In this document: positions 50,109 to 57,504 of the stretch, in pieces
How positions within the stretch are numbered: position 1 is the stretch's first letter
Layout: every line of letters begins with the position of its first letter
DNA from: Mycolicibacterium thermoresistibile
GTDB taxonomy: Bacteria > Actinomycetota > Actinomycetes > Mycobacteriales > Mycobacteriaceae
Direction: 5' to 3'
Assembly: GCF_900187065.1 (NCBI RefSeq)
Contig: NZ_LT906483.1
Location: 4,526,001 to 4,590,000 of the forward strand
Length of the DNA: 64,000 nucleotides
Translations under genes and position numbers: made by a program
The notes under the pieces: generated by a model
The model's database searches: none
What the model was told of the DNA's origin: nothing
Seen by the model: only the letters and a program-made list of their open reading frames with translations

Positions 50109-50653
50109 GGCGCCGGGCTCTCCGCTGCGCGGCGGCATCCGATCGTAGCGCTGATCAGTGACGCCTCCTTTGACCCGAACACCAATGTCCGACCGTCTCC
50201 GCTGTGGAACCGAACTTCGCGGTTCCCTGTCGAATTGGCGAACACCCGGGCCTCTGTCAATCCCGCTTCAGCGGCCAACCGCTGCACCGCGGGGTGCACC
50301 AGACCCCACTGCTCGTCGTTGAAGGAAATGTCCGATACCAAGTTAGGGGTGTAGAGCAACACACCCTTTCGCCCCGTAGCCTCTTGAGTACACCCAATGC
50401 GGGATTCATCACGGTTCCACCCCGACGGTTCGCTTTCCGGCACCAACCGAACCACCTCGGCCCGCACACGTTCGATCAAATCAAGCATCTGCACCTTGGT
50501 CTGCTCGATGTCTGGCAAATCCGCGATATCGACCACAGGGATACCCTCATTCAAAAGCGGTGAGTCATAGGCACCTTTACCGCTGGTACACCCGATCGCT
50601 AACAGCGCGGCCAGCACAACGGCCGCAACGCGCCCCCGCACCTGCACGATCAC
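50105..50653 (-). CDS. LppA-like lipoprotein, copy 2
   Basis: 182 aa from GTG 50653. The signal peptide ends AALLAIGC (lipobox), then TSGKGAYDSPLLNEGIP. The mature domain has DIADLPDIEQTKVQMLDLIE, GCTQEATGRKGV with a second Cys, and ATIGCRR with a third. It resembles M. tuberculosis LppA/LppB (Rv2543/Rv2544), which also occur as a tandem pair after a hydrolase gene. It overlaps both neighbours by 4 nt. Confidence 0.85.
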   Translation of the reverse strand: MIVQVRGRVAAVVLAALLAIGCTSGKGAYDSPLLNEGIPVVDIADLPDIEQTKVQMLDLIERVRAEVVRLVPESEPSGWNRDESRIGCTQEATGRKGVLLYTPNLVSDISFNDEQWGLVHPAVQRLAAEAGLTEARVFANSTGNREVRFHSGDGRTLVFGSKEASLISATIGCRRAAESPAP

Positions 50654-50949
50654 CGCACCGAGGTGTCGAGCGCATCGCCGGCTTCCGCATCCTGCTGCTC
50701 ATACACATCCGCCGCCGCACGCAGCTTGTCACCCAGATCGGTCAAATCGGTGCGCAACCGCTCCGCCTGCTGCTCGAGAATGTCGACAAACTTCGCGAAA
50801 CCCGGCTTACCGACCTGCTTCCACGCCGCCTCCTGGGTCGAGACACTGTCCGCCACCGCATCTCGACTCGACGACGCTTCCTGCGCCACGACCTCCATCT
50901 GAGCAGCCGAGCGGCGCACCTCAACAGGATCGACCTCGAGATCGCTCAT
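50650..50949 (-). CDS. EspC-like type VII secretion substrate, copy 2
   Basis: 99 aa, differing from copy 1 at few positions (DLEVDP, STQEAAWKQVGKPGFAK, AEAGDALD). It has the same YEQQD signal and helical pattern. ATG 50949 overlaps the lppA-like copy 3 stop (ATGA) and its own stop overlaps copy 2 of the lipoprotein (GTGA). The strict alternation with lipoprotein genes suggests that a lipoprotein/EspC-like cassette was duplicated as a unit. Confidence 0.78.
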   Translation of the reverse strand: MSDLEVDPVEVRRSAAQMEVVAQEASSSRDAVADSVSTQEAAWKQVGKPGFAKFVDILEQQAERLRTDLTDLGDKLRAAADVYEQQDAEAGDALDTSVR

Positions 50950-51503
50950 GCCGGCGGGCTCTCGGCCGAGCGACGACAGGCGATCCGGCCGGTAATCAGG
51001 GCGGCCTTCCATGACGCGAAGATCAGAGTGCGCCCATCGTCACTGCTGAACCGCACATCATGATTGCCGCTGGAATTCTGCATCGCATCGTTACTCGTCA
51101 ACCCCGCCTCAGCGGCCAATCGCTGAACCGCCGGTAAAACATGATTCCACTCCCCCTCCGTGAACGGTCTCGTCGAAACCAGATTGGCGAAAGAGAGTGA
51201 TACACCCTTGCGTCCCGTCTTTTCCTGCGTGCATCCTCCTCGTGATTCGTCACGGTTCCAATTCCACGGTGCGCTGGCCGGCACCAATCGGGTCACTTCA
51301 TCGCGTACCCGCTCGATCAAATCGAGCATCTGGGCTCTGGTTTGGTCAATATCGGGCAGATCAGCGATATCCATCACGGGAATGTCCTCGTTGATAATTG
51401 GGGAGTCGTAATCACTGACGCCGCCACACCCCGATATCGCGATCGCACATACACCCATCGCAACAAGCGCCCGCCAGCGGCGAGCCATCCTCGCCACATT
51501 CAC
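50946..51503 (-). CDS. LppA-like lipoprotein, copy 3
   Basis: 185 aa from GTG 51503, which overlaps the hydrolase stop as GTGA. The signal peptide ends CAIAISGC (lipobox). The mature part has VSDYDSPIINEDIPVMDIAD, GGCTQEKTGRKGVSLSF and RIACRRSAESPPA. It is the most diverged of the three copies and directly follows the hydrolase. Confidence 0.85.
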   Translation of the reverse strand: MNVARMARRWRALVAMGVCAIAISGCGGVSDYDSPIINEDIPVMDIADLPDIDQTRAQMLDLIERVRDEVTRLVPASAPWNWNRDESRGGCTQEKTGRKGVSLSFANLVSTRPFTEGEWNHVLPAVQRLAAEAGLTSNDAMQNSSGNHDVRFSSDDGRTLIFASWKAALITGRIACRRSAESPPA

Positions 51504-53312
51504 CGCACCAACCTGTCCTTTCCATCGTCGGTGGGAACATCAGCCAAGCCTCCCGCGATGATCGCCAGGTTATATCCGGAGGTGCGGAGCTCGCCGTTCA
51601 CCGGACGTGGGTAATCGGCGTGGGTATGTGCACCGTGGCGCGGCACATTGTCGGTCGGCGTCACCGTGGCCTCGGTAGAAAGCTGCTCGAGCGGCAAGGT
51701 CGACGGATTCGGACCGAACTGGCCAAGGTCGCCCGCCGACGGCAACGGAATGCCCCACAGGTTTGGATCACCGGATATTGGGTCCTCGGGCGCTGACATG
51801 ACGAAGGCATGGCCGTCGGCGAGGAACATGTCGGACTCGTCGCGAATGGGCACCCCATGCAGGCTGTACTGCGTCGGAGCGGGATCGGTGAACCCCAGCC
51901 CGGGCGAACCGTAAAACGCTGCATTGTCGACGACGCCCGTCTCGCCCAACTCATGAAGCGCCTGCGCCGTCGTCAATGAACCATAGGAATGCCCAAAGGC
52001 CGACAGGTTGACGTCGGAGCCGTGTTCGTTCGTGGCGACAATGCCCCGGTAGAAATCGGCGAGATCCGGCGCAGCCTCATTGGCCCGACGGTCGATACCC
52101 GCCTCCAGGACGGAGATGTCATTCCCGGGGGGGCTCGTATCCGAGCCAGGCGATCGTCGACACCTGTTCGCCCTCCCTTCCGGCAAAGTCCAGTTGTCTC
52201 TGGGACTCCGCCTGCAGCACTGCCGCCTCACTCACCATGCCCGGCAGGCTGGTCGGCGTCGTCCCAACCCCCGGGGTCGTCACGGCCACGTGTTCGGCTT
52301 CGTCCGGATTACCCACCGCGATCGCTGCTCGCGGTTCTCGCCCCTCGGGGAACTCCAACAGCATCAGGTACTTGTTGGGGTCGTACCCCTTCGAAGGATC
52401 GCCGTCGATGGACATCGCTTCCCGCATGGCCAGTGCTTTCTCGAGCCGCTCCTGAGGTCCTCGCACCATGCGGTCGTACCGGCCTTCTCTGAGGTAACCA
52501 CCGGGCCCACCTGTTCCATACGGACCCAGGAATTCCTCCCGAGTTGGAAGTGCGTCGACTTCGCCCTGGGCTTCGGCGATCTCCTGATCGAGTTCAGCAA
52601 GATTGACCTCCCTTCGCGCCCACGCGGGCACCCCGTCCCGGTCCCCGATCCAGTCTGGATGCTCGGCGATGACCTTGTGTTGCTCTTCCTCAGACAGCGC
52701 ATCCCACCAAGCCGTGACGTCGCGAGGAGCAACCCCTTCGCCCTCCGGCGGATACGGCGCCGAGAGGCCGGACTGGGCGCGGCCCATCTCCTGAGCGCTT
52801 ACGGCATCGGCCGCACCTTGCGCGGTGATCTTGCCGTCCGCCAGATTTGCGAACACCTCCACACAGTCGGCGTCGATGTCCTTGGCCTGATGTATGAGGG
52901 CCTTCGCGCGGGACTCGATGTTGTCGGCAATCGGCTGCAGCTCGTCATGCAGATCGGCCGGCGCGTCGATGCACACATCCCCGTTGTCCGACAAGCGCAA
53001 CAACCCGCCTTGCGCGGCGATATCGGCCCGCACGCCCTCCAACTCGGTCTGCAACGTGGCCACCGCCGCGGCCGTCTCCTCGGCAAGCTGGCGAACGGCA
53101 CCGATCACCGCCGCATCATCAAGGACTCGGTTGGCAGTCGACCGGATCTTGCCGCGCGCCGCATCGGCGGCCGGCGACTCCCAGCCGGGCAGCCTGGAGA
53201 TCAGCTCAAGATCACTCGCGACGCCCTCGATCGTCGTCAATTCACCGCCCAACTCGGTGGCGATCGACTGCAATGCGCCGACGTTCCACGAGTCGATATC
53301 ACTCAATAGCAA
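51500..53312 (-). pseudogene. Alpha/beta hydrolase (DUF1023, Rv2542-like) with a WXG-like N-terminus, frameshifted
   Basis: Two frames join at a run of seven G (52127-52133). With six G the product is one protein of about 603 aa. Residues 1-100 form a helical, ESX-substrate-like domain (SWNVGALQSIATELGGEL, then LPGWESPAADAARGKI). The middle is coiled and acidic. The C-terminal hydrolase has IAWLGYEPP, the nucleophile elbow AFGHSYGSLT, and DNAAFYGSPGLG. The tail has HADYPRP. In the given sequence the first frame stops at 52119-52121, before the catalytic Ser. A TTG at 53312 after GGGGAG is the likely start; TTG 53306 is an alternative. It heads the lipoprotein/EspC-like operon. Confidence 0.8.
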
Positions 53313-53425
53313 CGTGCGGGCTCCCCGTTGGCCACAGCGGTATCGTAACGCAGCAACATCGGGCCTCGGCGCACCAATTTCCCGGGCCCCCACGTCCGCG
53401 GAGAAGGCGCGCGGGAACCGCACGG

Positions 53426-53431
53426 TACCCT
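53426..53431 (+). promoter_or_regulatory. Candidate -10 box of dprE1
   Basis: TACCCT ends 8 nt before the dprE1 ATG, compatible with a leaderless mRNA. No good -35 is seen. The 127-bp spacer between the divergent hydrolase and dprE1 must hold the promoter for the arabinan genes. Confidence 0.3.
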
Positions 53432-53439
53432 CTTGGACG

Positions 53440-54831
53440 ATGCGGACCACCGAGGTTGAGACGACGCCCCGCCGGCTGACCGGCTGGGGGCGCACCGCGC
53501 CGACCGTCGCGCAGGTGCTGTCGACCTCGGACGCCGAGGTCATCGCCGAAGCCGTCCGGCGGACGGCCGAACAGTCCAAGGCCGGCGCCCGCGGTGTCAT
53601 CGCCCGGGGCCTGGGCCGTTCTTATGGCGACAACGCGCAGAACGGCGGCGGGCTGGTCATCGACATGACCCCGCTGAACAGGATCCACCGCATCGACGCC
53701 GAAACCCGCCTGGTCGACCTCGACGCCGGCGTCAGCCTGGACACCCTGATGAAGGCGGCGTTGCCGTTCGGGCTGTGGGTCCCGGTGCTGCCCGGCACCC
53801 GCCAGGTCACCGTCGGCGGCGCCATCGCCTGCGACATCCACGGCAAGAACCACCACAGCGCCGGCAGCTTCGGCAACCACGTCCGCTCGATCGACCTGCT
53901 CACCGCCGACGGCCAGATCCGCCGGCTGACCCCCGACGGTGACGACCCCGAGCTGTTCTGGGCCACCGTCGGCGGCAACGGCCTCACCGGCATCATCCTG
54001 CGCGCCACCATCGAGATGACCCCGACCGAGACGGCGTACTTCATCGCCGACGGGGACGTCACCGCCACCCTCGACGAGACCATCGCCCTGCACAGCGACG
54101 GTAGCGAGGACAACTACACCTATTCGTCGGCCTGGTTCGACGCGATCAGCGCACCGCCGAAGCTGGGCCGGGCGGCGATCTCCCGCGGCAGCCTGGCCCG
54201 CCTCGACGAGCTGCCCCCGAAGCTGCGGAAGAACCCGCTGAAGTTCGATGCGCCGCAACTGCTCACGTTCCCAGACATCTTCCCCAACGGGCTGGCCAAC
54301 AAGTACACGTTCGGGCCGATCGGCGAGCTGTGGTACCGCAAGTCGGGCACCTACCGCAACAAGATCCAGAACCTGACGCAGTTCTATCACCCGCTGGACA
54401 TGTTCGGGGAGTGGAACCGCGCCTACGGCCCGGCCGGGTTCACGCAGTACCAGTTCGTGGTGCCGACCGAGGCCGTCGACGAGTTCAAGGCCATCCTCGT
54501 CGACATCCAACGGTCCGGACACTACTCGTTCCTCAACGTGTTCAAACTGTTCGGCCCGGGAAACAAAGCGCCGCTGAGCTTCCCGATTCCCGGCTGGAAC
54601 GTCTGCGTCGACTTCCCGGTCAAGCCGGGCCTCAACGAATTCCTCACCGGGCTCGACCGGCGGGTCCTGGAGTTCGGCGGCCGGCTGTACACCGCCAAGG
54701 ATTCCCGGACCACCGCGGAAACCTTCCACGCCATGTACCCGCGCATCGACGAATGGATCGCCGTGCGCCGCAGGGTCGATCCCGAAGGGATCTTCGCCTC
54801 CGACATGGCCCGACGTTTGGAGTTGCTGTAG
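53440..54831 (+). CDS. dprE1: Decaprenylphosphoryl-beta-D-ribose 2'-oxidase
   Basis: 463 aa FAD oxidase. RLTGWGRTAPTVAQVLS, GVIARGLGRSYGDNAQNGGG and GGAIACDIHGKNHHSAGSFG build the FAD-binding fold, with His in HGKNHH. The benzothiazinone-reactive cysteine is kept as NVCVDFP at residue 389, equivalent to Cys387 in M. tuberculosis (74 residues follow in both). It oxidises DPR to the 2'-keto intermediate at the periplasmic face. dprE2 starts 13 nt downstream. Confidence 0.97.
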   Translation: MRTTEVETTPRRLTGWGRTAPTVAQVLSTSDAEVIAEAVRRTAEQSKAGARGVIARGLGRSYGDNAQNGGGLVIDMTPLNRIHRIDAETRLVDLDAGVSLDTLMKAALPFGLWVPVLPGTRQVTVGGAIACDIHGKNHHSAGSFGNHVRSIDLLTADGQIRRLTPDGDDPELFWATVGGNGLTGIILRATIEMTPTETAYFIADGDVTATLDETIALHSDGSEDNYTYSSAWFDAISAPPKLGRAAISRGSLARLDELPPKLRKNPLKFDAPQLLTFPDIFPNGLANKYTFGPIGELWYRKSGTYRNKIQNLTQFYHPLDMFGEWNRAYGPAGFTQYQFVVPTEAVDEFKAILVDIQRSGHYSFLNVFKLFGPGNKAPLSFPIPGWNVCVDFPVKPGLNEFLTGLDRRVLEFGGRLYTAKDSRTTAETFHAMYPRIDEWIAVRRRVDPEGIFASDMARRLELL

Positions 54832-54844
54832 ATGGTGCACACAC

Positions 54845-55609
54845 ATGGTTCTTGATGCCGTAGGTAACCCGCAGAGCATTCTGTTGCTCGGAGGCACCTC
54901 CGAGATCGGGCTGGCGATCTGCGAGCGCTATCTGCAGAACGCCCCCGCCCGCATCGTGCTGGCCGCACTGCCGGACGACCCGAACCGGGACGCCGCCGTC
55001 GAGCAGATGCGCAGGGCCGGAGCGAAATCCGTCGAACTGATCGACTTCGACGCCGTCGACACCGAGAGCCACCCCGCCGTCATCGACAAGGCGTTCGCCA
55101 ATGGCGACATCGACGTCGCGATCGTGGCGTTCGGTCTGCTCGGCGACGCCGAGGAGCTGTGGCAGAACCAGCGCAAGGCCGTGCAGATCGCCCAGATCAA
55201 CTACACCGCAGCGGTTTCGGTCGGTGTGCTGCTGGGCGAGAAGATGCGCGCCCAGGGCTTCGGCCAGATCATCGCGATGAGTTCCGCCGCCGGCGAGCGG
55301 GTGCGCCGCTCCAACTTCGTCTACGGCTCCACCAAGGCCGGTCTGGACGGCTTCTACCTCGGACTCGGAGAGGCTCTGCGCGAGTACGGTGTCCGCGTCC
55401 TGGTGATCCGGCCGGGCCAGGTGCGCACCCGGATGAGCGCGCACATCAAAGAGGCCCCGCTGACCGTCGACAAGGAGTACGTCGCCAACCTGGCCGTCAC
55501 CGCGGCGGCCAAGGGCAAGGAACTGGTGTGGGCGCCGGGCGCATTCCGGTACGTGATGATGGTGTTGCGCCACATCCCGCGGCCCATCTTCCGCAAGCTT
55601 CCCATCTGA
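54845..55609 (+). CDS. dprE2: Decaprenylphosphoryl-D-2-keto-erythro-pentose reductase
   Basis: 254 aa SDR, exactly the M. tuberculosis length. ILLLGGTSEIGLAICERYL is the NADH motif, SSAAGERVRRSNFVYGSTKAG holds Ser, Tyr and Lys, and VIRPGQVRTRMSAH follows. It reduces the DprE1 product to decaprenylphosphoryl-arabinose, the only arabinose donor for arabinan. Its TGA overlaps the aftA ATG (TGATG). Confidence 0.97.
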   Translation: MVLDAVGNPQSILLLGGTSEIGLAICERYLQNAPARIVLAALPDDPNRDAAVEQMRRAGAKSVELIDFDAVDTESHPAVIDKAFANGDIDVAIVAFGLLGDAEELWQNQRKAVQIAQINYTAAVSVGVLLGEKMRAQGFGQIIAMSSAAGERVRRSNFVYGSTKAGLDGFYLGLGEALREYGVRVLVIRPGQVRTRMSAHIKEAPLTVDKEYVANLAVTAAAKGKELVWAPGAFRYVMMVLRHIPRPIFRKLPI

Positions 55610-57504
55610 TGCAGCGCCCTGCGCCGGCCTCCGCGGCCAGAGTGCTCGGCCACATGGCGACCGCCACCCTGGTGGCCACCGTCGTGACCGTGGTGTCTCT
55701 GGTGGCGATCGCCGGGGTGGAGTGGCCGGCCTACAACTCGTCGAATCAGCTGCACGCGCTGACCACCGTCGGTCAGTTCGGCGCACTCGCCGGGGTCTTC
55801 GCGGCGGGTCTGCTGTGGCGACGCGGCCACCGCCTGGCGGCCCGCCTGGGCGCGGTGGTGTTCCTGTCGGCGTTCTCGGTGGTGACGCTGGGGATGCCGT
55901 TGGGCGCCACCAAGCTGTACCTGTTCGGGATCTCGGTCGACCAACAGTTCCGCACCGAATACCTCACCCGGTTCGCCGACACCGCCGCGCTGCGGGACAT
56001 GACCTACCTGGGGCTGCCGCCGTTCTATCCGCCCGGCTGGTTCTGGCTCGGCGGCCGGGCGGCGGCGCTGACCGGCATACCGGCCTGGGAGATGTTCAAA
56101 CCGTGGTCGATCCTGTCGATCACGATCGCCGCCGTGCTGGCCCTGGTGCTGTGGGCGGCGCTGGTCCGCTTCGAATACGCGCTGATCGTCACCACCGCGA
56201 CCACCGCGGTGATGCTGGCCTACTCGTCGACCGAACCGTACGCGGCCATCATCACGGTGCTGCTGCCACCGGTGTTCGTGCTGGCCTGGTCCGGGCTGCG
56301 CGGTAGGACGCGTAACGGCGGTCCCCCGCAAGCGGGAGGTGCCCCCAGGGGGGCCGTCGTCGGGGTGGGGATCTTCCTCGGAATCGCGGCGCTGTTCTAC
56401 ACACTGCTGCTGGCGTACGCGGCGTTCACCCTGGTGATCATGGCGGCGGTGGCCGCCGTCACCGACCGCGACTGGGGTCCGGTCCGGCGGCTCGCGGTGA
56501 TCGCCGCGGTGTCGATACCGATCGCGCTGATCGGCTGGGGCCCATGGCTGCGCGCCGCCCTGCACGGCGAACCGGCCGACACCGGCACCGCCCAGCACTA
56601 TCTGCCCGCCGACGGCGCCGAACTGACCTTCCCGATGCTGGACTTCACCCTGGTCGGGGCATTGTGCATGATCGGCACCATCTGGCTGGTGGCGCGGGCC
56701 CGCAACTCCGCCCGCGCAGCCGCTCTGGGCATCGCGGTGCTCGCGGTGTACGCCTGGTCGCTGCTGTCGATGCTGACCACGCTGGCCGGCACCACCCTGC
56801 TGTCGTTCCGGCTGCAGCCCACCCTGACCGTGCTGTTCACCGCGGCCGGGGTGTTCGGGTTCATCGAGGGCGCCCGCGCCCTCGCCGACAGCTTCTCCAG
56901 CCGCCGGCTGCTGGCCGTCGCCGCCACCATCGGCAGCATCGGGGCGCTGACGTTCAGCCAGGACATCCCCGACGTGCTGCGCTACGACATCGTCGTCGCC
57001 TACACCGACACCGACGGCAACGGGGAACGCGCCGACCGCCGCCCCGCCGGCGCCGAACGGTACTACTCCGAGATCGACGCCCGGATCCTGGAGGTGACCG
57101 GCAGGCCCCGCGACGAGACCGTGGTGCTCACCGCCGACTACAGCTTCCTGTCGTACTACCCCTATTACGGTTTCCAAGGCCTGACCTCGCATTACGCCAA
57201 CCCGTTGGCGCAGTTCGAGCAGCGCGCCGCGGCCATCGAGAGCTGGGCGGTCCTCGAGGACGCCGATCAGTTCATCGCCGCGCTCGACGCCCTGCCGTGG
57301 GAGCCGCCGACGGTGTTTTTGCTGCGCGGCGCCGGTTCCGGGGGCGCCGATGACACCTACACCCTGCGGTTGGCCGAGGACGTCTACCCCAACCAACCGA
57401 ACGTGCGCCGCTACCACGTCAGGCTGGACCGGGCGCTGTTCGACGATCCCCGCTTCGACGTCTCCACGATCGGGCCGTTCGTGCTGGCGATCCGGGTCGG
57501 CTGA
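55609..57504 (+). CDS. aftA: Arabinofuranosyltransferase AftA
   Basis: 631 aa GT-C membrane enzyme (M. tuberculosis Rv3792 is 643 aa). About eleven membrane segments precede a C-terminal periplasmic domain (RPRDETVVLTADYSFLSYYP and on). It transfers the first arabinofuranose to galactan. The cytoplasmic loop near residues 237-250 (NGGPPQAGGAPRG) is encoded by a GC-rich palindromic repeat. TGATG junctions on both sides tie it to dprE2 and embC. Confidence 0.95.
   Translation: MQRPAPASAARVLGHMATATLVATVVTVVSLVAIAGVEWPAYNSSNQLHALTTVGQFGALAGVFAAGLLWRRGHRLAARLGAVVFLSAFSVVTLGMPLGATKLYLFGISVDQQFRTEYLTRFADTAALRDMTYLGLPPFYPPGWFWLGGRAAALTGIPAWEMFKPWSILSITIAAVLALVLWAALVRFEYALIVTTATTAVMLAYSSTEPYAAIITVLLPPVFVLAWSGLRGRTRNGGPPQAGGAPRGAVVGVGIFLGIAALFYTLLLAYAAFTLVIMAAVAAVTDRDWGPVRRLAVIAAVSIPIALIGWGPWLRAALHGEPADTGTAQHYLPADGAELTFPMLDFTLVGALCMIGTIWLVARARNSARAAALGIAVLAVYAWSLLSMLTTLAGTTLLSFRLQPTLTVLFTAAGVFGFIEGARALADSFSSRRLLAVAATIGSIGALTFSQDIPDVLRYDIVVAYTDTDGNGERADRRPAGAERYYSEIDARILEVTGRPRDETVVLTADYSFLSYYPYYGFQGLTSHYANPLAQFEQRAAAIESWAVLEDADQFIAALDALPWEPPTVFLLRGAGSGGADDTYTLRLAEDVYPNQPNVRRYHVRLDRALFDDPRFDVSTIGPFVLAIRVG
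56320..56354 (+). repeat. GC-rich palindromic repeat within aftA
   Basis: Two adjacent hairpins are present, CCCGC-AA-GCGGG and GCCCCC-A-GGGGGG, translated in frame as GGPPQAGGAPRG. The sequence resembles small intergenic repeats I recall from other mycobacterial genomes; copy number could not be checked. Confidence 0.55.
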
